Source of the DNA: Zizania palustris
Taxonomy: Eukaryota > Streptophyta > Magnoliopsida > Poales > Poaceae
Direction of reading: 5' to 3'
DNA length: 64,000 bases
Assembly (NCBI GenBank): GCA_019279435.1
Contig: JAAALK010000289.1
Span: forward strand, 45,139,164-45,203,163
Numbering within the stretch: position 1 is the first letter of the stretch; the number at the start of each line of letters is the position of its first letter. The notes under the pieces are model-generated. The model searched no databases. It was given only the letters and a program-made list of their open reading frames with translations, and had not been told where the DNA came from. Shown one piece after another: positions 46,524 through 56,449 of this stretch. Both the position numbers and the translations under genes were made by a program.

Positions 46524-47384
46524 ATGCCAGACCTCCCCAAGCGTCCTCACGCAGATACATCTCCACCGCCGCTCAGCCTGAACTCCGCCCACCTCCACCT
46601 CCTCTCCTCTGCCTTCTCCACCACCTCCCCGTCCCCCTCTACCAGCAACAACGGCAGCTGCGTGGGTGTGGGAGGCTACCGCAATGCCGCCGCCGTCGTG
46701 TCGTCCCCACCATTCTTCTTCTCTCCCTCCGTGCCATCCCCCGGCGTCGGTGACCCTCCTGTGTTGTCGCCAGCGCCGACGGCCTCCCCCCGTACCTCGG
46801 TTCCTCTAACCTCTTCCTCCACTCACTCTTATAGCCCGTGCCTCGCGTTGGAAGATGAAGGGGTTGCTCGTGACGAAGACAACGACGATGAAGGCCATCG
46901 GCGACAAGGACAAGGATCGCAAGAAGGCGCCCGTGTCGTCAACAAGTTGAGTCTCTCCGTCTCCGACTTCACCGTCACCGCCGCCACCTCCACAAACGTT
47001 GTGCCGCTCGCGGAGGGGTTCGTGCCCGGCTTCGTACACGAGGCCGACAACATCACCGTCATCAAGGGCACCGTTTCCGCCTCCGCTCTCGGCGTCAACC
47101 CCACCACCGCCAGCTCCGACATCAAGAAGTCCGGTGACATCTCCATCACCCTTGACCTGGAGACCAAGGCGGACGTCAAGGTCAGCTGCCTCAAGACCAA
47201 GACGATTGTTATCCAGGTGCACTGTGACGGCATCAAGGCGGCCGATCCCGCACCGCCGCCGCCCTCGGCAAAGAAGAAGAAGGGAGTTAAGCTCTCCATC
47301 GCGGACGCCCCCGCTCCTGCTTCCGTCGACAACACAGCTACTCCCTCGCCGCCACTGGCCACCACCATCGCGCGCGTGTGCTAG
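46524..47384 (+). pseudogene. 5'-truncated LEA_2 (NDR1/HIN1-like) gene fragment
   Basis: The open frame of 286 codons has a Ser/Pro-rich first half with no family resemblance and no membrane segment. From about 46945 it reads as the C-terminal LEA_2 domain of plant NDR1/HIN1-like proteins: PLAEGFVPGFVHEADNITVI, DIKKSGDISITLDLETKADV, then TIVIQVHCDGIKA. The family normally has an N-terminal transmembrane helix and ends CxVxxRIKIWKWTF. Here the conserved Cys is followed at once by TAG (47382-47384), with VRIRL still readable beyond it. A second frame (ATG at 46855) encodes a Lys-rich stretch and would need a frameshift near 46945 to join. Truncation, shift and stop suggest a pseudogene or a captured fragment. 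A short expressed protein cannot be excluded. Confidence 0.55.
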
Positions 47385-48841
47385 GTCAGGATCCGCCTCC
47401 GCCGCTCGCTCTGGACTCCCCTCGCCGTGTGTCGCCGGTCTGTTTCGTGGTTCCTCTCGGCTATGTGGTCTGGATGCTTTTTGGCATTTTCCCGGCTGCG
47501 ACTCGTTAGATCTAGGAGCTCCCGGGGATTTTGTTATCTGCCTTGGCCAGCCTCAGCCGCTCATTCTGGTTCCCCGGCATCTCCCTCTCCCTCCCTCCCT
47601 TATGTGTGCAGGTGTGCCACATGCTGCGTGAAGGAAGGATTGAAGGAGCTATGACCTGTTCAGTTGAATGGTCGCGTTCAGTAGTTTCAGCATTTTGGTA
47701 TTCAGCTGTTCTCACTTACAATTCTTCTACTCCTGCATTCATGTGATCGTTTTCTTAAGAACGCATTGTACCCTTTTAAATTAGTAAAATTAGATGAAGA
47801 ATTGTTTATGAACTGTTGAATTGAATATTATACTTACTGCTTTGACATTTTATCTTCCTAACTGTCTGCTGGTTTTAGCCTTTGGTTTCTTTTTCCTGCA
47901 ACTTCTATTGTACAGTTATATAAGTACATAACTGGTAGCTTTGATCACCACCTTACTGTTTGTTTCTGTTATTCCAGTGCTCTAGATATTTCAGATCAAT
48001 GTATTTTTAACGAAAAACAAAGATATAAATTGTTAGTTTTAAGTCACATATTTTCCATTCTACAGATAAAGAAAAGAAAATGTTAAACAGATTTGGTGGT
48101 CATTTTTTTTGTGTTTCAAAACTATTATGGGAATATATGGATCATATACAGAACAAGTTTAACTCATGTCCATGAGTCTATTTCCCATTTTGTACATTCT
48201 GTGTTCTGTAGCACCACACTTATCATAATCTTATACATTAGTATTGCCAAATAAGTTACGTCACGAAACTTATATTATTTCCTTTGAAATTTATAATGCT
48301 AAAGCTTTTGAGAGGAAGGTAAATGAATTTTCTACAGGAGGACCATCTTGGGAAAGCATTGGGCTCTTTCACCCTCCTATCGATTGATCAATTTACTTGT
48401 ATTGCCAAATAAGTTACTTCACTAAATTCATATTATTTCCTTTGAAATTTCTGTAAGTAAGCACATTACCGATATCTTAATGTTCTAATTACAGTTTTGT
48501 AAGTTACCAACAAAGAAAGATGAAGACAAATGAGATTGTATCTCACAGTTTTGTAAGTTTTCTGCATTGCCTTTTCCAGCTGATTTTCAGTTCTAAATAG
48601 TGGCGCCTTTTCCTCCGCACATTTGGGATCCAAGACACATATGTGATATGTATAAGCCTAATCAACCGATCTTGATTTTAATTTACAACAAATGCTCTCA
48701 TGATAGATCCATTTCTTATACTGTTTTACTGCAATTTAGAGTCTTTTAGTGATTCTAGCATGATTAGTATTTTACTGTTTTTAATAACTTAGAACATATA
48801 AGTTATGATCATTGTTTTTTGTGTCTGATCATTCTTCTTCA
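47385..48841. other. Region between the two gene fragments
   Basis: 47385-47760 is GC-rich and could be the 3' part of the LEA_2 fragment. The rest is T-rich, intron-like AT DNA, perhaps introns of the transaldolase fragment. No further exon was recognised. Confidence 0.4.
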
Positions 48842-49050
48842 GTTCTGCCCAAGTAGCAGTTGCTGTGCAACCTGGTGCATCTGTTGTACAAATCTTTGTG
48901 GGACGAGTTCGGGTAAGACCATATCTTTTATTATTTATTTGCTTTATTCTAAAACGACTATAAATGTTACAAGATTAGGCAAGAAATCACTATGGTGACT
49001 CAGAGATTGATGAAGCTTTGAAGAAGGGAGAATATGCTGGGCTTGCTTTG
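48842..49050 (+). pseudogene. Transaldolase pseudogene fragment (two exon pieces)
   Basis: 48844-48912 encodes SAQVAVAVQPGASVVQIFVG then RVR, followed by the donor GTAAG. 48973-49050 encodes a continuation ending ARNHYGDSEIDEALKKGEYA then GLAL, followed by GTTAGC. These match the plant transaldolase block QAGASVIQIFVGRVRDWARN and its continuation (pentose phosphate pathway, plastid or cytosol). The Trp of the DWARN block is TAG here, and the expected acceptor AG before GAT reads AA, both G-to-A changes. No N-terminal or C-terminal exons were seen. It is a dead fragment. Confidence 0.75.
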
Positions 49051-50373
49051 GTTAGCATTAAATTACTTTTTAATTTATGGATGTATATGGAAAATTATAT
49101 CAATTTTATTAGATAAGTCAATGCCTCGAAGTGGAGCCAATTTACTTAAATAAGCTAGAAATTTTGAAGTGGAGCCGATTTACTTAAATGTAGAACTTTT
49201 GCTATTGTAGCTTTAAACTTTGTCGCTTGGCCCTAATACTACAGATAGCTATCTATAGCATAAAATAACTCGAGATTTTGAATCTTTCTTTATCATGTTG
49301 TCATAGGTAATTGGCTAGGACTGCTAGGCCCAGGGGGCACACGCTGGCTGGCTGGCTCAAACCACCTCACACCGCATCGGCGCATAAAGGTGTCGGCACC
49401 GGCCTGTCATTGGTGAGCAGAAGCACGAAGCAGTTGTTCGAGTTGGCCTCCAATGATTTGGTGGCTATCGTGAGTGTCGGATGCAGTTTTTTTTCAGTTT
49501 GCTTGCTCCTATATGCAGCCAGGGGTGGAAACATACTTAAAATGTGGTTGCCATCAGAAAATGATACATGCCATAACAGTATTGAAAGAAGATGGTTTGA
49601 TTGCACAATACATACATAAAGTGCTTGGTAGCGAAAGATTGAACCCAGGATCAAATGGTTTAGTGGCTTAGTGTTAGCATCTTAGTTATCAAACAACACC
49701 TTTAGATGAGTTATTAGAAGGAGGGTGTGAGGTGACATTGACTTGGAAACCATAAAAACTCTAGAGGGTGATATATCAAAGTACTCTATTAACTTAATTT
49801 TACAGGGGAAAACTTGATATAGAGTCTTCTATTTCTTTAGTTTCTGCATGCAGTACATGTTTGTGGTTTTTCAATCTATATGAAACCTGCTTTAAACTTT
49901 TTTCAAATCTTGAAACTCATAATATTGATTCCCATGGTATTGCTTATGACTATTGCTTTACTAATGCAAGTGCAATCACTTAATTCACTAATACATACTT
50001 TTTAAATCATTATTAGTGCCTCAAACCCCCTTTTTTCATTTGGGCATAGCAGAGGAATTTGAAATTGACAGTAGAGATTCTGATATCAGTGGTTCTGAGG
50101 GAAAGGACATATTCTTAAAAAATTCTGATAATAATATTGGCTAGAATTCCAATGACGACAATAATAATGTTTAAAAATGAATGAAAAAATTATGTATAGG
50201 TAGCGCGTCATTGGCGCGCCCTACTCACAGTAATCGCTACAGGAGGCGCGCCAAGGCGCGCCCCAGCCTCTAGTGGAGAGTCAGGAGCGTGGTGGCAGCG
50301 GCGAGATTCAAGCATGCAATCAGATCGGCGGCACACGGCAAGCTGCACCCCAGCACCTGCTGGGTACGTACGG
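49051..50373. other. Intergenic region, no gene recognised
   Basis: Mostly AT-rich. 50049-50140 encodes an acidic stretch (EEFEIDSRDSDISGSEGKD) of unknown origin, quickly broken by stops. 50200-50270 has inverted GGCGCGCC words. Confidence 0.4.
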
Positions 50374-50381
50374 TTTTTAAT

Positions 50382-50595
50382 GGGAAATATACGTACAATC
50401 ATTTATATTGGTGTAACCGTGTAATTAAATAATCCGGTGTATCCAATCAAGCGATCTGGTGCATCTACCTGAAACCTAATATTTTTTTACTTTTAACTCC
50501 TTTCATATGTAACCGTTGGATCGTTTGATTGGATGCACCAGATCTCGTTTGATTGCACGATTACATCAAATGAGTGATTGCACAGGATATTCCAC
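50382..50595. mobile_element. MITE, family copy 2 (214 bp)
   Basis: Same family as 11826-12010. It shares GGTGTATCCAATCAAGCGAT, CATATGTAACCGTTGGATCG, GATTGGATGCACCAGATC and the end GATTGCACAGGATATTCC. An identical 8-bp duplication tttttaat flanks it (50374-50381 and 50596-50603). Confidence 0.85.
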
Positions 50596-50603
50596 TTTTT
50601 AAT

Positions 50604-51241
50604 TCGTTTACAAAAATGAATTGGGCGGGCTCAAAAAAAATAAAATTAGTGCGGACTTGTACCGCGGAATTTCAGATTATATAAGCATGTATTCGAATAA
50701 GTAAGATTTTAAAAACCATTATTATATACTTAATCCAATCAGATTAGAAACGGATCGAATCAGACCGATCTATTTTTATTAAAAACATGTTTGGTAGAGG
50801 TCCAGTTCTGAGATCCTTCTCATTGGAGCGGGAGTTAAACTAAACAGGTTTAGCTCCACGGCTTTATTAGACAGATCTGTTCCGAAAAATAGCACAACTG
50901 TGGTGGAGCGATCTTTTCTCCGTTTCAGCAGCTCCGCTCCACTAAAGTTCATTAATTTACCCGCAAATGTCATCGAACAAAATTAGTTCTCTCCCTATCT
51001 CGGTGGGATCGACGATGGAAAAAAGACACATTTAAGAATTTATAATACATTTATTAACCAACGTAATAAATAGGGATAATATATTATCTATTTCGAATTA
51101 GATATGAATCTAAAGCTAAAACAAAAGCCAAAGCTCCCGTATGATTTTAGGGTTTGTAGCTCTACCGTCTATACTCATCGAGAAAAAGGAAGTAAAGGCG
51201 GTTGAATTCAAGATTTCAGGCTCCACACCGTGCATGACCGA
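50604..51241. other. Intergenic region with MITE-like fragment
   Basis: 50785-51000 contains GTTTGGTAGAGG and many TGGAGCGGAGC-like words resembling Tourist-type MITEs of the kind at 51245, but the right end was not found. No coding region. Confidence 0.4.
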
Positions 51242-51244
51242 TTA

Positions 51245-51875
51245 GGGCACGTTTGGTAGAGCTTTGAATCCTAAAATCCATATTAAAGCTGGAGTGGGGC
51301 ACTTAGAGCTGGTTAGACCCTGCTCCATTACTTTAGTTCATTTTTCTGGAGTGTTCTCAATAGGATCTACTCATCAGGAAAAGTGTTTTGCTTACTCCAA
51401 CTCCACAAGACAAAGAAGCTGGAGTTAGAGTCCTGCCAAACGCATAGGGAAAGCAACGTGTTTGAAACCCGTGGGTTTGATGAAAACCCGCCAGCGAAGT
51501 AAACTCGTAAAACCCATACAAACTCGAACCGGCGAAACCCATGGGTTCGAAACTAAACCCAAACCCGTCGGGTACCCAAAACCAAACGGGTAACCCGCGA
51601 GTTCAGTTTATACTCTACATAAATTATATTACAACATTAATATAATTAAAAATCATAACAAATAGAAGATTATCACATTACCAATGCATAATTTGAAATG
51701 ATGAAATCACTTAACATATATCAACGTAACATTATCATGGGAAATGAATAAGAAATAGGATAAACTCTGTATAATTTTAAATAATCGGTTAAACCCATAA
51801 AAACTGTAGATTGAACCCAAACATATACCATCGCGTCAGGTACCCACCAGTTCCCACACCCGCTACAAACGCACC
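51245..51875. mobile_element. Tourist-like MITE (202 bp) split by a hAT-like element
   Basis: Ends GGGCACGTTTGGTAGAGC and CTGCCAAACGCACC are inverted and flanked by tta at 51242-51244 and 51876-51878, the PIF/Harbinger 3-bp duplication. The 421-bp hAT-like insertion at 51445-51865 plus its 8-bp duplication accounts for the excess length. Confidence 0.85.
51445..51865. mobile_element. hAT-like non-autonomous element (421 bp) with CCCG/CGGGT word arrays
   Basis: It begins TAGGGAAAGC and ends CACACCCGCTA, with an identical 8-bp duplication caaacgca (51437-51444 and 51866-51873). Both ends carry many ACCCG, CGGGT and AAACCCAT words, with an AT-rich middle. The layout copies the elements at 10698 and 12555, although the words differ. 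Confidence 0.8.
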
Positions 51876-51878
51876 TTA

Positions 51879-53975
51879 AGTTTGGCGTCTTCTTCGGTCG
51901 AGCGAGCCAGCACGTGTCGTACGGAGTAACGTGCAGCTGGGCTCCTGGGTCGAGACGTGTGCTTCATGCGGTTTCTCAGGGCCGCTGAGCACTGGAGTAA
52001 AATATAAGAAAAAAATTCAAATCACATCCTTTAAATATGTCCGATATTTAAATAACACTAGAAGAAAAATTGTTTAAAAATGCTCAGCGGTACGGTAGGT
52101 GCACTTTCCACTTTTGATTAGCGGTTTTGGTGATGCTGAAGCTGTATGTGACGCTGATAACACGACCAATTGATGATAAAGTTCAAATCATACCCTCTAA
52201 GTTTGCTCGATGTTAAAATAACATCCGAAAAATTGTTTAAAAATGCGCTACTGACATGGCCAAAAGTAAACTATCGATGAGGAGGAGGTAACGATAGTAG
52301 AGGCGACAACGTGAGTGATGATCGGATATTCTTAATAGCGATGTTTCGAACATTCTTTCATAAACTATATTAAAATAATGATGAGGTTCCAAGAAATATT
52401 ATAAATAAAAATCTACGTTAGATTAGTCATCCGATATAGATTACTCTATCTATTTCATAATATTATAATTTAAGAAATGATTTAACATTCCATAGTATAA
52501 TGAATGTAAATTGTGTCCGTCAATCAAATTCGGTACTAAATTGATATATTATGGAACGAATAAAGTAATAAATACTAAATATTTTAACAGTATCTACCGA
52601 ACGTTCAATTGCCTTCTTAAGAGATTGCTTAATTACTTTTATGGTTATATATTTATACAAATATTAAAACTATAACTACATGCTAGTTCTTTCACGAAAA
52701 ATGCACTATTGTTACTTTTACATATATATCAAATCTTAATATTTTTAATCTACTAATGGTCTGAGATTTCAAGGTTTAACGTATCGATCTATAGTTATCT
52801 CTTTTTCGTGGCCTATTCTGATGGGGTGAAGGAAAAAAAAAAGAAAGTTATCATCTGATGCCTCTGAGTAGTGACGGAGTCCAACCGCACAACTCCGCCG
52901 CCGGAACCGGAGAAGAAGCAGCCTGTTTCACGTCGCAACTTTCAAGAATCCATGGTTTCTGTAGTGGGGGTATCTCATTCGGGATAGCAACGGGAGGAAG
53001 CTAGCTAGGTAGGGTTCATGCGGCCAGGAGTCGGTAAGACTGTAAGGAGAAGAAGATAAGGATTATAATTAGGCCCATTTGAATTCTAGATATTGAAAGA
53101 ATTAGAATTTCTTTTAAATTCTATAAAATATTAAATTGTGGGAAATTTAATTGAAATCTAATATTTATGTTTGGGCATTCCGTAGAATTGAAATACGAGA
53201 ATTAATTCCCAAACCTGTTTGGTTGATCAAACCAGGGAATCAATTCTATTAATACAAGAAAATATTAGCTACAAAAATAAGCTTGATGAAGGAATGCATA
53301 GTACAATGATCAATCTTGACAAATATAAGAATTCCAGTCAATTTTGTTTCTTAAAGAGGAATTAGGCAGAACTATAAATTCCTGATTAAATCCTAGATCA
53401 AATTTGATAATTCCAATTTTATAATGGCCCAAACAACCAATCTCATGGAATTGAATTCCAATTCTTTAATTCTAGATCCAATACCTATGATCAAAACAGG
53501 TTCTTAGACTTTTGTCTATTTTTCTATTATAAGGATATGTTTGCTAGCATATCTCAACATGTCTTACATATATCCAATGAAGCCATGCATGTCTATATCT
53601 AGTTTGATCCATAAAAGCCTAATAAAGGGTATCTGGTTGTCTTATTCTTGACAAATACAATACTCAACTTGCTGACAAGAATGAAAGATTTTCTTACCAA
53701 TAGAATAGTCAGTAGAAATCTAAGCATTTTTAATGGCTTAGCCTTATTTGTAAGCTAGTCTAAGCTTAACAATTTAAATAAGTTGTTTTCAGAAAAAAAA
53801 CTCCGAGAAGCTTTTATTCTATTCTAAACAATTTCTAAAACCTAAGTTTATTATCTTTGCAATATGATGAAAATATTTATATTACATATGTATTTGTTTT
53901 GTTTAGTATTTAATTGATAACATCTATTAGAAAAATTACTTTCCGACGTACTCAAGAAGTTATCCCTTCGTAGCC
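51879..53975. other. Intergenic region, no gene recognised
   Basis: Contains a diverged direct repeat about 165 bp apart (AAAAATTGTTTAAAAATGC at about 52065 and 52230) and, at about 53080-53510, GAATT/AATTC-rich inverted sequence with TTTGGGCATTCC and GGCCCAAAC ends that looks like a large MITE. No coding region. Confidence 0.45.
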
Positions 53976-53978
53976 TAA

Positions 53979-54097
53979 GGGCTTGTTTGGGAGCTAACAA
54001 ACCCGGCCCATTCCCTGGGGATGGGCCGGGATTTTAGTTCAAAATCCCGGCCCATCCCCAGGGAATGGACCGGGATTGTGGGCTCCCAAACCAGCCC
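53979..54097. mobile_element. Tourist-like hairpin MITE (119 bp)
   Basis: Inverted ends GGGCTTGTTTGGGAGC and GCTCCCAAACCAGCCC have taa duplications at 53976-53978 and 54098-54100. The interior folds into a nearly perfect ~35-bp stem: CCATTCCCTGGGGATGGGCC pairs with GGCCCATCCCCAGGGAATGG. It is among the strongest hairpins in the window. Confidence 0.88.
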
Positions 54098-54323
54098 TAA
54101 AGGATTCGATGTACATCCCTTCGAAGCCCGTGAAATCGTTCAAAGTCCTCAAAGATTCTAGAAACTGAGAACCCCCAAATTTGCTAGAGCAAAGCCTTGG
54201 ACGATACCATATGTCCATCTCAAAGGGTTGAAACCGCTTCAAAGCTCGAAGCTCAATATGGGTGTATACATTCCTTCAAAACGGACATATAATTTACAAC
54301 ACTAGATTCAACTTTTCTCTATA

Positions 54324-55311
54324 CTAGTAAGATGCACATGCGTTGCAACGAATTCATAATTTTAATGGCAATATATTTAGAACATGATATATTTGTTGAA
54401 CACATTTGTTTAGTAATATTACGATGATAAGAAACAAAGTAATATATTATTATTCAAAACAATACATAGAGGTATTATAAAATTTACTATATATTTATGA
54501 TGAAATTTACTAAATTTTTCCCCGCATTTAACTTAATTTTATCTTATTTTTGGGCATTTTCCTTAATTTTCCAGGAATAAATAAAACAGAAAATTAAATT
54601 ATTAAATCTGGAAAAAATAAATCAGAATTAAGCCCAACAGTGCGGAAAACTTGGCCCAATTAGCGATTTTCGCAGGCCGAAGCTTACCTGGGCCCAGGCC
54701 AGGTTTTCGCTGCGCGCTCGCGTAACCTGGGCCTGGGCCGGGATTTCATCCCCCCACCTGGGCCGCATCTGTTCCCACTCACCGCTGGCCGTCAGATCTG
54801 ATCCGACGGCCAGGCATCGATCTCGGCAGTATAAAAAGCTACCGCCCCAGCAGAAACCCTAAACTTCATTTCCCTCCTCCCGGGCCCGAGAGCGAGCGGC
54901 GGAGCGAGCGCGCGGCGCGCGGTGGAGCGAGCACGCGGCGGCGGCCCGCGACGGCGACGGCGGAGCACCGCCCGCCGGCTAGCTGGCCGGAGCCCACGCG
55001 ATCACCCGAGGGGAGCGGGGCTCCGTTGAGCTAACCGACGGCGGTGAAGGCCACCCGAAGGCGAAGCGCCCGACGGCGAGCGGCGGAGCGGTCCCGGCCA
55101 CCGGCGAGCGGCGGCTGCGGCCTGCGGAAGCTAGGGCTGGGGGTAGCTAGGGCTGCGGGAGGGGAGCGCGTAATGGGCCGAGGCGGCGTGCAGGCTTATT
55201 GGGCCGAGGCGGGGAGAGAGGCGTGCTGTGCGCGGTCGAGGCGGGGAGGGAAGCGCGCTGCGCGCGGTCCGTGCGGACGGACGACCACTGGCCGCTTTAA
55301 TATAGTAGAGA
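54324..55311 (-). mobile_element. Non-autonomous Helitron (988 bp) carrying a GC-rich promoter-like segment
   Basis: On the minus strand it begins TCTCTACTATATTAAAGCGG after an A and ends CGTTGCAACGCATGTGCATC, then TTACTAG before a T. This satisfies the 5' TC, 3' CTAG and A/T insertion rules, with the GC-rich palindrome CGTTGCAACG near the 3' end. The interior 54700-55290 is very GC-rich and non-repetitive in style and contains a plus-strand TATA box and telo-box, unlike its AT-rich end. Probably a captured gene 5' end; the donor is unknown. Confidence 0.75.
54830..54837 (+). promoter_or_regulatory. TATA box and telo-box inside the Helitron
   Basis: TATAAAAA at 54830 is followed by AAACCCTAAA at 54854-54863, the telo-box found just after the start site of many plant translation and ribosomal-protein genes. 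The following ~450 bp are GC-rich, with open frames (for example from 55044) that show no known domain. Orientation is opposite to the Helitron. Confidence 0.5.
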
Positions 55312-55350
55312 TGTATGTACGCCGTCTATTATAGACGCAGAAGTTATAAG

Positions 55351-55615
55351 TAGAGAGCAATAACCTATTACTGTTAAGAAAATGACACGAAATATTTTAT
55401 CTAATTGGAACTTCCAGACAATTACTTCGTTTGGAGACTTTATTGCACCAACATCATTAGTAGAGAGCAATAACCTATTACTCTATGTAAATTATGTTTA
55501 TAAATATTTCCTCTTTACTGTTAAGAAAATGACACAAAATATTTTATCTAATTGGAACTTCCAGACAATTACTTCGTTTGGAGACTTTATTGCACCAACA
55601 TCATTATTCGAGTTA
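55351..55615. repeat. Tandem repeat with 37-bp indel
   Basis: TAGAGAGCAATAACCTATTA occurs at 55351 and 55461. The block ACTGTTAAGAAAATGACAC through TTGCACCAACATCATTA occurs at about 55370 and 55517 with one visible difference. Spacing is 110 bp for the first word and 147 bp for the second, so one copy lacks (or the other gained) 37 bp. Confidence 0.85.
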
Positions 55616-55997
55616 AATTTTTTGATATTAAGTAAAATAAAGATCCAAATAATTAAAAATGCTGAAATCAACAACATAATCTTATGATTTATTTATACAA
55701 TAAACTATAAATGATTTATTTAGACAATAAACTTATAGTTTATGCTTTTTAAACCATAAGCAGTGTGATCATAATTTATTAGAATGAATAGCTCTCTTTC
55801 ACTCGGTCATCAAAAGGTTCATCCATGATCTCATCCTTCCGCACCACAAAAACACAAACGGTAGAATCCAAGCCACCATCATCGCCCTAATCACACGCTG
55901 TAATCGCGATTAAATTATGCAAAAGCAAACATTAGCCCAACTCCGTGCCTTTCCCGTAATTCCGTCCGGTTGCCACACTCATCTTCTGATTTTTTTT

Positions 55998-56251
55998 AAA
56001 TAATATCTTTTAAAAAAAAATTTCAAATTTGTATAATGATTTTGAAAAATTGCAAAAATACGCATCAGTCGGCATTCAAGTATCGACTGAAGCTGATGTG
56101 ACAGAATCTGATAGGAGATGATATCCCATCAATACTTGAAGTGCCGACCGGAACTGACGTGACACCAACACTTTAAATATCAACCTATCCCTATTTTTAC
56201 AATTATTCAAAATCGCCGGATTTGAAATTTTCTTTTTTAAAAGTATTATTT
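55998..56251. mobile_element. Foldback element with palindrome array, family copy 2
   Basis: The outer arms AAATAATATCTTTTAAAAAA and TTTTTTAAAAGTATTATTT are inverted. The interior shows GTCGGCATTCAAGTATCGAC and CAATACTTGAAGTGCCGAC, decayed versions of the palindromes at 31274-31436. Its right end lies 3 bp before the likely TATA box of the MFS gene. Confidence 0.65.
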
Positions 56252-56253
56252 CG

Positions 56254-56260
56254 TATAAAA
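56254..56260 (+). promoter_or_regulatory. Candidate TATA box of the MFS gene
   Basis: TATAAAA lies 196 bp before the chosen ATG, immediately downstream of a foldback element. It implies a 5' untranslated region of about 165 nt. Confidence 0.4.
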
Positions 56261-56449
56261 TTCCTCGTCTTCTCCGATAAACCCCTCGACTCCAACTGCG
56301 CCCGCACGAAAACCCAAGCACCGGACCTCGCTACCCCGCCTCCCGACGAGGAAGCGGACAAGCAACCAGAGCCCAACGCGGCGGTCGGAACACACTCCGA
56401 CGAAGTACGAGCTCCTGAGGTGTTTGTTGGGAGTAGGAGCCAGGAGGCG

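Noticed and set aside
54039..54242. 67-codon minus-strand frame next to the Tourist hairpin
   Set aside because: Its 3' part is the hairpin MITE itself and the remainder has no domain; likely transposon debris.
55044..55334. 96-codon Arg-rich frame inside the Helitron
   Set aside because: GC-rich low-complexity translation with no recognisable domain. I keep the promoter-like observation but not a gene call.
55382..55687. 101-codon frame with an internal repeat of about 25 residues
   Set aside because: The protein repeat is only the translation of a recent DNA tandem duplication; no family resemblance.
56222..56449. N-terminal extension of the MFS frame
   Set aside because: Begins with a non-ATG codon inside a foldback element and adds residues not found in the family. 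The ATG at 56450 fits.
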